Below are positions 32,733 through 41,451 of a DNA stretch of 64,000 nt, in pieces. A program made the position numbers and the translations under genes. Position 1 is the first letter of the stretch; each line of letters opens with the position of its first letter. The notes under the pieces were generated by a model. That model was not told the origin of the DNA and did no database searches. It saw only the letters and a list, made by a program, of their open reading frames with translations. This DNA is from RBC038 sp041390625 (GTDB lineage Bacteria > Chloroflexota > Dehalococcoidia > UBA2979): the NCBI GenBank assembly GCA_041390625.1, contig JAWKPM010000009.1, forward strand, positions 1 through 64,000, written 5' to 3'.

Positions 32733-32789
32733 CTAACAGCGTTAGTCCGTTGCTGGCGTTAGACTAATATCGTTAGGTAAGCGTGTCAA
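32733..32789 (-). promoter_or_regulatory. Promoter with two TetR-type operators
   Basis: Two near-identical 13-bp palindromes, CTAACAGCGTTAG (32733-32745) and CTAATATCGTTAG (32764-32776), with centres 31 bp apart (three helical turns) and an extra GTTAG half at 32758. On the minus strand a TTGACA (-35) sits at 32789-32784, so the distal operator occupies the -35/-10 spacer. It would block transcription of the SRPBCC-TetR-membrane operon. Confidence 0.7.
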
Positions 32790-33100
32790 GCGGGTCGCTG
32801 CCTGCGGTTGACCGCACGCGAACAGGTGGCCTGAGAGGTCCTACTAATCGATCGGCGCTGTTGATGCGATGAAGCGGACGTCGAACCTTTTGGGGTGCCA
32901 ATAGTCCGTCACGCGGCTCGCTTGTGGGGCCTGTGCGGTGCCATTACTCGATGCGCGGCGTGGGGCGGCAAGACCGGATCCCGAATCTGAAATGGCGTCC
33001 GATCGAGTCTTGTGGCCCCACAGGTGCTGTCCGCATCTCGTTGGCACGAGCGGCCTAAGGGCGTCCGCTCTGGCCCCACGGGCGCGACTCTGCGTCGAGG

Positions 33101-33145
33101 GAGGCGGGAGCGCCTCTGGGCGCGAACACGGGCCGCTCCCGCCTC
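33101..33145. repeat. Long inverted repeat in a 500-base gap
   Basis: 12-bp perfect arms (GAGGCGGGAGCG and its complement) around a 21-base loop. The gap 32790-33286 holds no believable gene. A partial match between 32993-33024 (CCGATCGAGTCTTGTGGCCC) and 34170-34198 suggests degenerate direct repeats on either side of the transposase remnant. Confidence 0.5.
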
Positions 33146-33222
33146 AACCCCGAACGCTGTCGGCTGAAGGGGAGGCCGACGTCAAGATCATCGACCGGCC
33201 CCTGTTGTGGCGTAGGGTCGCG

Positions 33223-33286
33223 CTGACAAATCGTCACGGCTCGGCTACTGTGCCGCCGTTCGCCTCTACTCGCAGGGAGGCACGGC
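33223..33286 (+). promoter_or_regulatory. Leader shared with the gene at 50899
   Basis: The 20 bases 33262-33281 (GCCTCTACTCGCAGGGAGGC, ribosome site included) recur exactly at 50874-50893. About 40 bases further up, CTGACA-N-ATCG and TCGNCTAC blocks also match (33223 and 50831). The pair looks like one promoter-leader cassette used twice. Confidence 0.5.
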
Positions 33287-33445
33287 ATGACGAACACCTC
33301 CGACGACTGGCGTCGCCCGCTGATGGCCGAACTGGCGCAGCCCGAAACCCGCATCGAGAGCCTGCCCCGATGGCATCCTCGCCGCTGGTTGCTCTCGTTC
33401 CGGCTGCGGCGCCTCAGCCGACAGTTTGACCAAGGCTGGCAGTGA
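33287..33445 (+). CDS. Small basic hypothetical protein
   Basis: 52 residues from ATG 33287, with GGGAGG six bases upstream in a leader shared with the Cys-containing gene at 50899. Basic, Trp/Arg-rich (PRWHPRRWLLSFRLRRLSRQ). No family recognised. The good ribosome site and the repeated leader are the only support. Confidence 0.4.
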   Translation: MTNTSDDWRRPLMAELAQPETRIESLPRWHPRRWLLSFRLRRLSRQFDQGWQ

Positions 33446-33539
33446 CTCCCGAAGAGGCGGCGGCCGAGGCGAGTCGTCGGATGCACCTCCTGCAGACGGT
33501 TGATCAGGCACGCGAACTCTACCTCGCTCTGCCTTGCAC

Positions 33540-34150
33540 GAATCAGGAAGGCTGGACGACATCCCCACGGCGTGGCCTCGATCAACTGGCGCCACACCCA
33601 CTCCGCCGTCGGATGCTTGGTCACATGGATGTGCTCGATGCGCCTGCGGGCGTGGGATACGAAGAAGAAGACGTAGAGCGTCGCGAACGAGATCGTCGGT
33701 ACGGTGAAGAAGTCGCGCGCCCAGACCTCGTGACGGTGGTTGTGAAGGAAGGTTCGCCAGGTGGGTGACGGCGGTCGCCTCAGCGCCTGCAGGCGGTAGC
33801 GCCGAACGGTCTCCGCGCTGATCTCATGCCGGAGGGCGCGCAGTTCGGCCCGGATGCGGACCGAGCCCCAGGTACGGTTCTCGTGCTGGAGCCTCAAGGA
33901 TTCGTCCGTGCGCCTCGGCGTCGATGCCTGGACGACCACGACGACGCGCGGATGGCTCTTTCAGGTCCGGTGGCGTCGCCAGCCCGCTCGACGCCAGCGC
34001 ACGACGGTCTCGGGGCGAACCACGAAGAGTGCCGCATTCTCAAGCGCGAGCTCGGATCGCCGTTGGAGCAATGCACCGAGCCACGTCAGTCACAGCCGAA
34101 GGTACGCCATCCCCGCCTCCTATGCGGAGACCGAGCGTTCCGCGCCTGGG
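33540..34150 (-). pseudogene. Remnant of an rve-core transposase
   Basis: Minus-strand reading gives the integrase core (HRHEVWARDFFTVPTISFATLYVFFF, VTKHPTAEWVWRQLIEATPW) preceded by the HTH_21-like ENRTWGSVRIRAELRAL. Upstream parts appear only in other frames and the third catalytic acidic region is missing, so it is a truncated, frameshifted transposase. The open frame continuing to 33055 past the core is out-of-frame sequence. Confidence 0.7.
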
Positions 34151-34216
34151 AGCCTGCGTCAAATGAGTCGGATCGAACTTTCGTGGCCCTCAGGTCTAGA
34201 TGCCGAGAGGACAGGG

Positions 34217-34726
34217 TCAGGCCGCTCGAAGGGCCTGAGCAGACTGCGCTGCCAGCGCCTTTAGACCCTGGTGCTCCCACTGCGTCACCTCGTCGATACT
34301 CGCCTCGAGGCTTCGCGCGACTTCGGTGCTGGTAAGCCCCATCAACAGTCGCAAAGCGAGGACCTGGCGGTGCCGCAGTGGCTGACCGTGGATGCCCGCA
34401 TCGAGCCCACGAGGGTGCACAGCCGCGAGCCGTGCGTCGGCCAGCTTCACCAACCACGCGTCGAAGGTGTCGATCTGCTTCGGACTCAGGTTGGGCAGCT
34501 CACGCCACGCCCGCGAGAAGACATCGCGCGTCATCGCGCGCACAAGGTCCGGCGTGTCGCCCGCGCGTCCGAGGTAAGCCGCAATAGCCGCGCCGCGTTG
34601 CCCGAACAGCACCGCGAACGCAAGGCGCTCGCCCATCCGCGCGGCCTCGATCGTCTTCCGGAATAGATCCGCCTCTGCGGCCCGATTGCGCACGCGAGGC
34701 GCAGCGGTCGTCGGCGGCGTAGTCAT
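34217..34726 (-). CDS. Divergent sigma-70-like (ECF) factor
   Basis: 169 residues; ATG overlaps the TGA of the RTX gene (ATGA). The helical region 20-95 resembles sigma region 2 (LVRAMTRDVFSRAWRELPNL) and the end resembles region 4 (PLRHRQVLALRLLMGLTSTEVARSLEASIDEVTQWEHQGLKAL). The -10 recognition residues are poorly kept. Coupling to a secreted repeat protein suggests it regulates that gene or its cluster. It may be a degenerate factor or a sigma mimic. Confidence 0.6.
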   Translation of the reverse strand: MTTPPTTAAPRVRNRAAEADLFRKTIEAARMGERLAFAVLFGQRGAAIAAYLGRAGDTPDLVRAMTRDVFSRAWRELPNLSPKQIDTFDAWLVKLADARLAAVHPRGLDAGIHGQPLRHRQVLALRLLMGLTSTEVARSLEASIDEVTQWEHQGLKALAAQSAQALRAA

Positions 34727-36753
34727 TCTGCCACCCCATCCAGGACGTCGTGCCCGCCGCCACCATTCAGCGTGTCGCTCCCCGCGCCGCCGGTGAGAAT
34801 GTCGTTGCCGCCGTTGCCCCACAGCTGGTCATCGCCGTCACCGCCGCTGAGCGTGTCGTTGCCGCCCTGGCCGCGCAGTTGGTCATTCCCGGCGTTGCCG
34901 CTCAGGTTATCGTCGCCCGCTCCGCCCCAAAGCCGGTCATCGCCGTCGCCGCCGGTCAGGGAGTCGTCGCCGGCGTCGCCTCGGAGGTCGTCGTTGCCGC
35001 TCCCACCATCGAGACGATCGACCCCCGCGCCCCCGCGCAGGTCGTCATTGCCTTCGCTACCTGCGAGCGTATCGTCACCGGCGTCGCCGCGCAGCTGGTC
35101 GTTCCCAGCACCACCGTCGAGCTGGTCTGCCCCCACGCCCCCGCGCAGGTCGTCATTGCCTTCGCCACCTGCGAGCGTGTCGTCACCGACGTCGCCGCGC
35201 AGCTGGTCGTTCCCAGCACCACCGTCGAGCTGGTCCGCACCCGCACCACCCCACAGCTTGTCGTTGCCCTCGCCACCTGCGAGCGTGTCGTCACCGGCGT
35301 CGCCGCGCAGCTGGTCGTTCCCAGCACCACCGTCGAGCTGGTCCGTGCCGTCCCCGCCCCACAGCTTGTCGTTGCCCTCGCCGCCGGCAAGCGTGTCGTC
35401 ACCGGCGTCGCCGCGCAGCTGGTCGTTCCCGGCTCCGCCATCAAGGTGGTCCGTGCCGTCGCCGCCCCACAGTCTGTCGTTACCCACGCCGCCCAACAGC
35501 GTGTCATCGCCATCGTCGCCATAGACCTGGTCGTTCCCGGCTTCACCGGCCAGCACATCCGCGCCGGCGCCACCGTGAAGCTGATCCGCGCCCACACCAC
35601 CGACGATGATGTCGTCCCCGCCATCGCCCCAGATGCGGTCGTTCCCAGCGCCACCAAAGATGATGTCGTTGCCGCCGCCGCCGTGGATGCGGTCCGCGCC
35701 ACCGGCACCGTAGATGACGTCGTCACCTTCCGTCCCGACGAGCGTCTCGGCGCCCTTGCCTCCGACGATGGTCGCGAACTTGAGGATCAACGACTCCTCG
35801 ACGTCCCGCGCGTGCTCCAACGAGGCCAGGACGTATGCCCGGAAGCTCGCGAGGTCGGTCGGCGCCTCGGCGAATGGGTCCACCTCGTCCGCCGCCAGCG
35901 GCACCACGGCGTCGTCGACCGGGGGGGCCACCGGATCATCCATGGGGTCGTCGACGACGTCGTCGACCGGGACGACCACGTCGTCGTCCACGTTCCCGAC
36001 ATCCGCCGATGCATCGAACGTATCCCCGTCGCCCGGCATATCCGCCGGAACATCCAGCTGGAGTACCTCAGCACCGGGAGGTGGGGAGTTGAACGAGATT
36101 AGCGCCGGGGAGGGCGCGTCGTGTGCAGCCGCGGGGTGCGGCGCATCGCTTGGCGGCATCGCCTGCTGAGCCCCGTCCGGGGCCACCGTCAAAGGCACAT
36201 GGGGCGAGACCGGGGGCGCGACGTGCGCGTTCGCGTGGTCGACGGCTCCGACCACACCGGGAGCGCCGAAGCTCGAGCTGTCGAGGTCTGGCTCAGCGAT
36301 CGGTGCGATCTGGTGACCTGGTGCGAGGTCGAGGTGCGGCGGGTCGAGGATGGTCGCGACCGCTGCCGGAGGCACCGTCGGCGCACTGTGCGTCGCCGGG
36401 TCGACGGTCGCTGGGCCGGAGAACGCACCTGCAAACCGCGTGTACAAGATCAAGCCGCTGAAGGCAGCGAGCGTCGCCGGGCGCGCGTCGTCCGCGAGCT
36501 CTTCGGCAACGAGGCGACGCAGCTCACGTTGCTGAGGCGTGAGCGCGAGCGAGGGCTCCAGTTCCGTCCACACCGCGGCGACGTCCTGGCGCATCGCGTC
36601 CGGCGCCGAGCGCAACTCGTGCGCGATCGCCCGCCACGGCGCCGGCACCGCGTGCTCCCGTGCGACGTCTCGCAGCGCACTCGCTACCAGGCGCGCCTCG
36701 AGCACGTTCAGGGCGCCATCGACAGCGCCACTAGTTGAATCGGGCGTCGGCAT
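34723..36753 (-). CDS. RTX-type calcium-binding repeat protein
   Basis: 676 residues. Residues 1-110 are a helical domain with no signal peptide (ARLVASALRDVAREHAVPAPW). Residues 110-325 are a Pro/Ala/Asp-rich linker. From about residue 330 to 670 there are some 35 nonapeptides of the GGxGxDxLx type, folding as a calcium-binding beta roll. Type I secretion with a C-terminal signal is usual for RTX proteins, but the window holds no ABC/HlyD pair. The gene is followed by an overlapping sigma-like gene. A 6-bp inverted repeat lies 11 bases upstream. Confidence 0.85.
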   Translation of the reverse strand: MPTPDSTSGAVDGALNVLEARLVASALRDVAREHAVPAPWRAIAHELRSAPDAMRQDVAAVWTELEPSLALTPQQRELRRLVAEELADDARPATLAAFSGLILYTRFAGAFSGPATVDPATHSAPTVPPAAVATILDPPHLDLAPGHQIAPIAEPDLDSSSFGAPGVVGAVDHANAHVAPPVSPHVPLTVAPDGAQQAMPPSDAPHPAAAHDAPSPALISFNSPPPGAEVLQLDVPADMPGDGDTFDASADVGNVDDDVVVPVDDVVDDPMDDPVAPPVDDAVVPLAADEVDPFAEAPTDLASFRAYVLASLEHARDVEESLILKFATIVGGKGAETLVGTEGDDVIYGAGGADRIHGGGGNDIIFGGAGNDRIWGDGGDDIIVGGVGADQLHGGAGADVLAGEAGNDQVYGDDGDDTLLGGVGNDRLWGGDGTDHLDGGAGNDQLRGDAGDDTLAGGEGNDKLWGGDGTDQLDGGAGNDQLRGDAGDDTLAGGEGNDKLWGGAGADQLDGGAGNDQLRGDVGDDTLAGGEGNDDLRGGVGADQLDGGAGNDQLRGDAGDDTLAGSEGNDDLRGGAGVDRLDGGSGNDDLRGDAGDDSLTGGDGDDRLWGGAGDDNLSGNAGNDQLRGQGGNDTLSGGDGDDQLWGNGGNDILTGGAGSDTLNGGGGHDVLDGVAE
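34745..35760 (-). repeat. RTX coding repeat array with 108-bp super-repeats
   Basis: 27-bp units encode nonapeptides. In 35050-35480 four of them form a higher-order unit of exactly 108 bp: the same GCAGCTGGTCGTTCCC stretch begins at 35091, 35199, 35307 and 35415. The near-identity of these units points to recent unequal recombination. Confidence 0.85.
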
Positions 36754-36763
36754 CGGGAGCCCC

Positions 36764-36781
36764 CTGACACTTCTTTGTCAG
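36764..36781. promoter_or_regulatory. Inverted repeat upstream of the RTX gene
   Basis: CTGACA and TGTCAG separated by six bases (CTTCTT), 11-28 bases before the RTX start. The half-sites are related to the TGTCA/GACA boxes in front of the OmpR-like regulator gene at 43037. Confidence 0.45.
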
Positions 36782-36837
36782 AGTCGGCACGCGTCGCCCG
36801 CAGAATCAGCCCCGACATGTAAGAGGCACGACGTACG

Positions 36838-38778
36838 TTATGCGGCGGAGTCTCGCTCTTCGAGGGCGTCCAGCGCTCGCGCGAGTGCCTGCCCCAGCGC
36901 CGCATGCGCCCGGCGCGTCGCGGCGAGGTCCCGCTCCTCGAGTGCCGCGTCGTAGTCGTCGAGACGCGCCTCGAGCTCTCGCGCGCCGAGGAGCCGCGCC
37001 GCTGCGCCCAGCAGTTGCATCGTCGTCCCCATCGGCTGTCCGTCGCGCTCCGCGTCCTCTAGCCGGTTCAGGAGCGCAGTCGCCGACTCCCGCAGGGCCC
37101 CAACCAACTCGACCGCGGCCGCCTGTCCCTCGGGCGACGCGTCGCTCAACTCCGCCAGCGTCGTGAGGTCGATGCCAGCTTCGAGCGCCTCTCGGTCCGC
37201 GAGTTGCGTGGCGAGCGCACTCCGAAGTGCCGCACTGAGCAGCGCAGCGGACGCCGGCTTCGCCAGCAACGCCTCGAAGCCCGCCTCCTGCGCCGCCTGG
37301 CGGGTCGCGCTCGATCCGTCGGCCGTCAGGGCCACGAAGGGCACCGCCAGCCCGGCCTCGCGAGCGCGACGCAGCAGCGCGTATCCATCCACCGCCGGCA
37401 TGTGGAGCTCGGTAACGACCGCATCAACTTCATCGCGCGCGAGTGACTCGAGCGCCGCCTCGCCGCCGTCCGCCTGGATGACGCCCACGCCGGACATCTC
37501 CAGCAAGGCAAGGGCAACGGCGCGCTCGGTCTCGCCGTCGTCAACGAGCAGCACCGTTCGCTTCGCCAGCTCCACGCGCGGCCCCAGTTCCTCCGTCGAA
37601 CGCAGAGGCGACCGCGTCAGCGCCACATCGAAGTGGAACGAGGTCCCCACACCAGAGGAGCTCTCCACCTCGAGTCGGCCACCGAGGCGCGCGACGAGCT
37701 CCCGTGCCAGGGGCAGTTCCAGACCGCTGACGCCGGAGCGGTTCGCCCACATCGCCGACTCGGACTCGAAGCCCCGGAACATCCGCTCCCGCGCCCGCGA
37801 GGTCAGCCCGCGGCCGTTGTCCTCCACCGAGATCGTCAGCGTGGCGCTTCCGTCGTCGCGGCTGCGCTCCTGCACGTTGACCAGCACCTGGCCCTGCGGA
37901 TTGGTGCGCACCGCCACGTCAACCAGCAACTGTACGACCTCGCGTAGCCGGTACTCATCCCCCACGAAGGACTCCAGGACGCCGGGTGGGTACCGCAGCA
38001 GCAGTACCGGGGCACGCTGCTCGGCCGTCGGCTGTGAGGCCTCGACCACGGTCGTGAGCGTCTCGCGCAGCGAGAACGCCCGGTCGGGTGCCAGGTCTTC
38101 CTCCGCGTCCAGTTCGAGGTAGGCCACCAGGTGGTGCACGTACGTCGTCAGCCGCTCCGTGGCGTCCGATGCCAGCCGCACCCAGGAGTCGACGCCGGCC
38201 GGCGTCGGTCGCCCTCCCTCCACCAATTCGAGCGCACCGGCGACCGTCGCGAGCTGCGAGCGCAGCCTGTAGCTCATCACCGCCACCATGCGGGCGCGCA
38301 CGCGAGCGAGGCGCGCAGCACGCTCCGCCTCGTCCACTTCGGCCGTGACGTCCCGTACGGTGACGATCGCCTCCGTCACGCGCCCGCGATCGTCGAAGCG
38401 CGGCGCGGCGTCGACGTTCAACGTGAATGACCGACTGGGGACACGGCTCACGACGTGCTCACCCCGCAGGGCCTGCTGCACCGCCTGAGCGAGCTCGGGC
38501 CAAGGCGCAAGCTCGTCGGCCGCCGCCCCGCCCAGCATTGCCAGGCGATCGTGCCCATCCTCGGCAAGCGGCGCACCCACGAATGACTTGATCGTGCCCG
38601 CCCGATCGACGGTGATGAATGCGATGCCCGCATACGACAGTGCCAGTTGCAGTCGGGCGCGTTCGGCTCCAAGTGCCGCGTCCGCTCGGCGCAGCGCACG
38701 CGCGCGCGCGCGCATCAGTACGAGGCTCGCGACGCTAACGACGGCCATTCCCAGCAGCGCACTGGCAAGTGGGTGCAC
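36838..38778 (-). CDS. Hybrid sensor kinase with all phosphotransfer residues replaced
   Basis: About 646 residues; GTG 38778 is preferred (GAGGAG six bases upstream) over GTG 38784. Layout: one membrane helix (8-25), PAS (45-150), HisKA-like (155-220), HATPase (240-390), receiver (408-520), Hpt-like (530-640). Numbering from 38784: the H-box reads MSYRLRSQL with Tyr172 for His; the N-box has Asp289 for Asn; the receiver has the acidic pair Asp415-Asp416, Thr in ALTAD and Lys in AKP, but Glu459 in place of the phospho-Asp (VVTELHMP); the Hpt motif has Met589 for His. The G-boxes (VEDNGRGL, LGGRLEVES) are kept. It cannot act as a normal phosphorelay; ATP-binding or a fixed phosphomimetic state is possible. 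Confidence 0.85.
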   Translation of the reverse strand: MHPLASALLGMAVVSVASLVLMRARARALRRADAALGAERARLQLALSYAGIAFITVDRAGTIKSFVGAPLAEDGHDRLAMLGGAAADELAPWPELAQAVQQALRGEHVVSRVPSRSFTLNVDAAPRFDDRGRVTEAIVTVRDVTAEVDEAERAARLARVRARMVAVMSYRLRSQLATVAGALELVEGGRPTPAGVDSWVRLASDATERLTTYVHHLVAYLELDAEEDLAPDRAFSLRETLTTVVEASQPTAEQRAPVLLLRYPPGVLESFVGDEYRLREVVQLLVDVAVRTNPQGQVLVNVQERSRDDGSATLTISVEDNGRGLTSRARERMFRGFESESAMWANRSGVSGLELPLARELVARLGGRLEVESSSGVGTSFHFDVALTRSPLRSTEELGPRVELAKRTVLLVDDGETERAVALALLEMSGVGVIQADGGEAALESLARDEVDAVVTELHMPAVDGYALLRRAREAGLAVPFVALTADGSSATRQAAQEAGFEALLAKPASAALLSAALRSALATQLADREALEAGIDLTTLAELSDASPEGQAAAVELVGALRESATALLNRLEDAERDGQPMGTTMQLLGAAARLLGARELEARLDDYDAALEERDLAATRRAHAALGQALARALDALEERDSAA

Positions 38779-39017
38779 GCGCACCTCCTCACGACACTAA
38801 GCGTCAAGGAATCTTCGCGTGCACGGGATCGGGGAACCCCCGGGCGATCCGTGGCATGCCACACCGGGCTCCACGCCCGTCGTTCCCGCGACCGGGTGGT
38901 CCGGCGAGTCGGTCACCGCCGGACTCCCACGCCCGATGAACTAACTGCGAAACAGCCCGCCTCGCTGATTCGATGCCTACCGATGCCTGTGGCGGCCGGA
39001 TCCGCATGTGCTCGATC

Positions 39018-40958
39018 TCACGCAGCCCGCATCTCCCGATCAAGAAGGGTCGCGAGGGCACTCGCGGTCATAGGGCGTGCGAAGAAGAAGCCCTGCGCGA
39101 AGTCACAGCCGAGGCGCTCGACGAGTTGTCGTTCCGACTCGGTCTCAACTCCCTCGGCAATGATCGGCAGTCCATGGGAGTGGGCCAAGAGAATGGCTGC
39201 CTCCATGACTGCGGTGTCGCTCCGGCTCGGTGTGACTGTGTCCGAAATCGCAGCGAGAAACGACCGATCGATCTTGACCAAGTCAATCGGAAGCTGATGG
39301 AACCGTCCGAGTGACGAGTACCCCATACCGAAGTCATCGAGCGCGATGCGCACTCCGAGATTCCGCAACTCCGCGAGTTCGTCGAGCAGCGGACCGGCGA
39401 CGTCGAGTGTCGCCGACTCCGTGATCTCGATAATCAGAGATTCGAGTCGAACACCCTGCCGCGCCGCCAACCCGCGTATCCAACCTGCGAGGCCGGGAAG
39501 TTGCAGCTGGCGGGGCGAGAGATTGACAGCGACCGCGAGGTCGAGCCCGTCCCTGTGCCACTCGCCGAGCTGGTAGAGCGCCTCCTCGATGACCCACTCG
39601 CCGATAGGCGAGATCAGGCCGCTTTCTTCGGCGACGGCGATGAATTCGGCCGGGGGCAGTGTTCCGAGCTCGGGGTGATCCCAGCGAAGGAGCGCCTCAA
39701 CTCCCACGACCGAGCCATCTGCGACGCGAACGATAGGCTGGAAGACAAGCCGGAATTCGTCGTGCGCCACCGCGATCCTCAGGCCGCTCTCCGTGGCGCT
39801 TCGGTCCGCCGCCGCCTGATCGAGCTCGTCACTGAACCGGAACGCCGTCCGGCCGCCCGCGTGCTTGGCGGCGAACATCGCGAGGTCAGCGTGTCGTAAC
39901 AGCACCTCGGCTGAAGCACCGTCCTCAGGCCCGATCGCCAGTCCGACGCTCGCGGGCACGTCGAGCACGAATCCCTCAACGGAGATCGGCTCAGAAAAGG
40001 TTTCGACGAGACGTTCAACCGCCGCCGTCACGGACGACTCAGTCGGCGCCACCATGAAGAGGCCAAACTCGTCGCCCCCCAGCCGGGCAATCCGCTCGGG
40101 CTCGGGCCACACTCGGCGCATGCGCTGGGCAACCTCAACAAGGAGCGCGTCCCCGACGTGATGGCCGAGCGCGTCGTTCGCCACCTTGAACCGGTCGAGA
40201 TCGACGTAAGCCACACCAACGACGGACCCGTCGTGCACCCAAGATCGCGGCATGGAGAGTTCTGCAAGCAGCGCGGAACGGTTCAAGAGGCCGGTCAAGA
40301 GGTCGCGACGTACGAGCTCTCCGAGTTCGCGGTTCTTCTCCTCGACCAATTCCGCAACGGCCCGCTCCTTCGAACGGGACAGCTCCCATGCGCGATCTGA
40401 ATAGTGCATCGCGCCGGCGGCGATCGCCGCGCCAAGTACGAGCACGCCGACGAGCGTCAACGTGGTCTCCCGGAGGCGGCTGAACGCCACGGCGTCGGTT
40501 TGGATCAGATCGTCTTGGAGGTGCCCCACGTTGCGGAGAAAGCCGAGCATCGCCGCGTCGAGCGAAGAACGCTCCGCTGTACCGGCCGCGACCCGCTCAG
40601 CAGCGTCAGCGACCTCGAAGACGGACTGCCGAATCGCATCGGCGTCGCTCTGCGACGCTACCTCGAGGACCGAGGCCCCGCGGGCCGTCGCGGCGAGCCG
40701 GGCAGTTCGAGTGATCGTGTGGAGCTCGTCCGAATTGCCCTCGCGCCGGGCCGCGTCGGTCGCTGTCGAGATCTCTTCAACGAAGGTCTCGGCTTCAGCG
40801 AAGGTCCCGGGCAGCGAGTTCGTGTGCAGGCCCGAGACGAGCGTGAGCGTTGCAAGCGCGAGCGACCCGCCGACCACGAGCGGCACCAGCCAAGCCCAAC
40901 GAGCCGCATAGAGCAGCCTCGCAGAAGTGAGTAGTAACGCCGGACGCAGGTGTCGCAT
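39018..40958 (-). CDS. Membrane GGDEF-EAL protein
   Basis: 646 residues from ATG 40958. Two membrane helices (about 18-40 and 165-185) flank an extracytoplasmic helical sensor region. GGDEF domain intact at RLGGDEFGLFM; EAL domain intact at VGVEALLRWDHPE, with NLSPRQL, IEITES, ALDDFGMGYSS, VKIDRSF and IIAEGVETE all present. It can therefore make or break c-di-GMP, and the balance cannot be told from sequence. It is divergent from the small zinc-ribbon gene at 41125, sharing a 166-base promoter gap. Confidence 0.88.
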   Translation of the reverse strand: MRHLRPALLLTSARLLYAARWAWLVPLVVGGSLALATLTLVSGLHTNSLPGTFAEAETFVEEISTATDAARREGNSDELHTITRTARLAATARGASVLEVASQSDADAIRQSVFEVADAAERVAAGTAERSSLDAAMLGFLRNVGHLQDDLIQTDAVAFSRLRETTLTLVGVLVLGAAIAAGAMHYSDRAWELSRSKERAVAELVEEKNRELGELVRRDLLTGLLNRSALLAELSMPRSWVHDGSVVGVAYVDLDRFKVANDALGHHVGDALLVEVAQRMRRVWPEPERIARLGGDEFGLFMVAPTESSVTAAVERLVETFSEPISVEGFVLDVPASVGLAIGPEDGASAEVLLRHADLAMFAAKHAGGRTAFRFSDELDQAAADRSATESGLRIAVAHDEFRLVFQPIVRVADGSVVGVEALLRWDHPELGTLPPAEFIAVAEESGLISPIGEWVIEEALYQLGEWHRDGLDLAVAVNLSPRQLQLPGLAGWIRGLAARQGVRLESLIIEITESATLDVAGPLLDELAELRNLGVRIALDDFGMGYSSLGRFHQLPIDLVKIDRSFLAAISDTVTPSRSDTAVMEAAILLAHSHGLPIIAEGVETESERQLVERLGCDFAQGFFFARPMTASALATLLDREMRAA

Positions 40959-41124
40959 ACGAGAGCATCGGTCGGATTCTGCAAGCGCATGAGGTTTCCA
41001 GCCGCGCGCCGCTGCGAAGGGACAGCATGACTGCACCCATCGACCGCACCTATCGATTTGGACGCAGCCGCCCGATGATCCCGTTGCTGGTCGCCGTCTG
41101 GTCCCAGCGACCGAGGAGAGATGA

Positions 41125-41355
41125 ATGCAGGTCGTCCTCTGCGACTCCTGTCTTGCGCCGCTCATCGGGGCTGTGACGGAGCTCCATCTGATGCACGGTG
41201 AGGCCGTCGCCACCGACCACGGTCGTGCTCTCGTGCCGACCGGTGGTCCTGCGCGGCTGCTCTATCTGTGCGGCGCGTGCGGTTCTTGGATGGAATCCGC
41301 CTTCGAGCACCTTCGCGATGCCAGCGTCGGCACCGGACGGCGAAAGGCCGCATAG
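41125..41355 (+). CDS. Small zinc-ribbon-like protein
   Basis: 76 residues, with GAGGAG about six bases before ATG 41125. Two CxxC pairs (CDSC near residue 6 and CGAC near 49) can form one zinc ribbon; LLYLCGACGSWMESAFEHL ends the fold. Divergently placed from the GGDEF-EAL gene and 96 bases before a HDOD gene, so it probably belongs to the same regulatory set. Confidence 0.55.
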   Translation: MQVVLCDSCLAPLIGAVTELHLMHGEAVATDHGRALVPTGGPARLLYLCGACGSWMESAFEHLRDASVGTGRRKAA

Positions 41356-41451
41356 GGCTAGGCGGCATCCTTCCGCACCGACATTCGGGTGAATCCGAAT
41401 GTCAGTCGCCCCGGCAGACTGGGACGATTGCGGGGTTCGAGCGAGGTGTCG

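Noticed and set aside
34745..35760. Regular repeats resembling a CRISPR array
   Set aside because: The period is 27 or 108 bp with no unique spacers, and the frame encodes RTX nonapeptides throughout.
38690..38716. Run of alternating C and G as a Z-DNA or regulatory element
   Set aside because: It falls inside the hybrid-kinase gene and simply encodes the Arg-Ala-rich stretch after the membrane helix.
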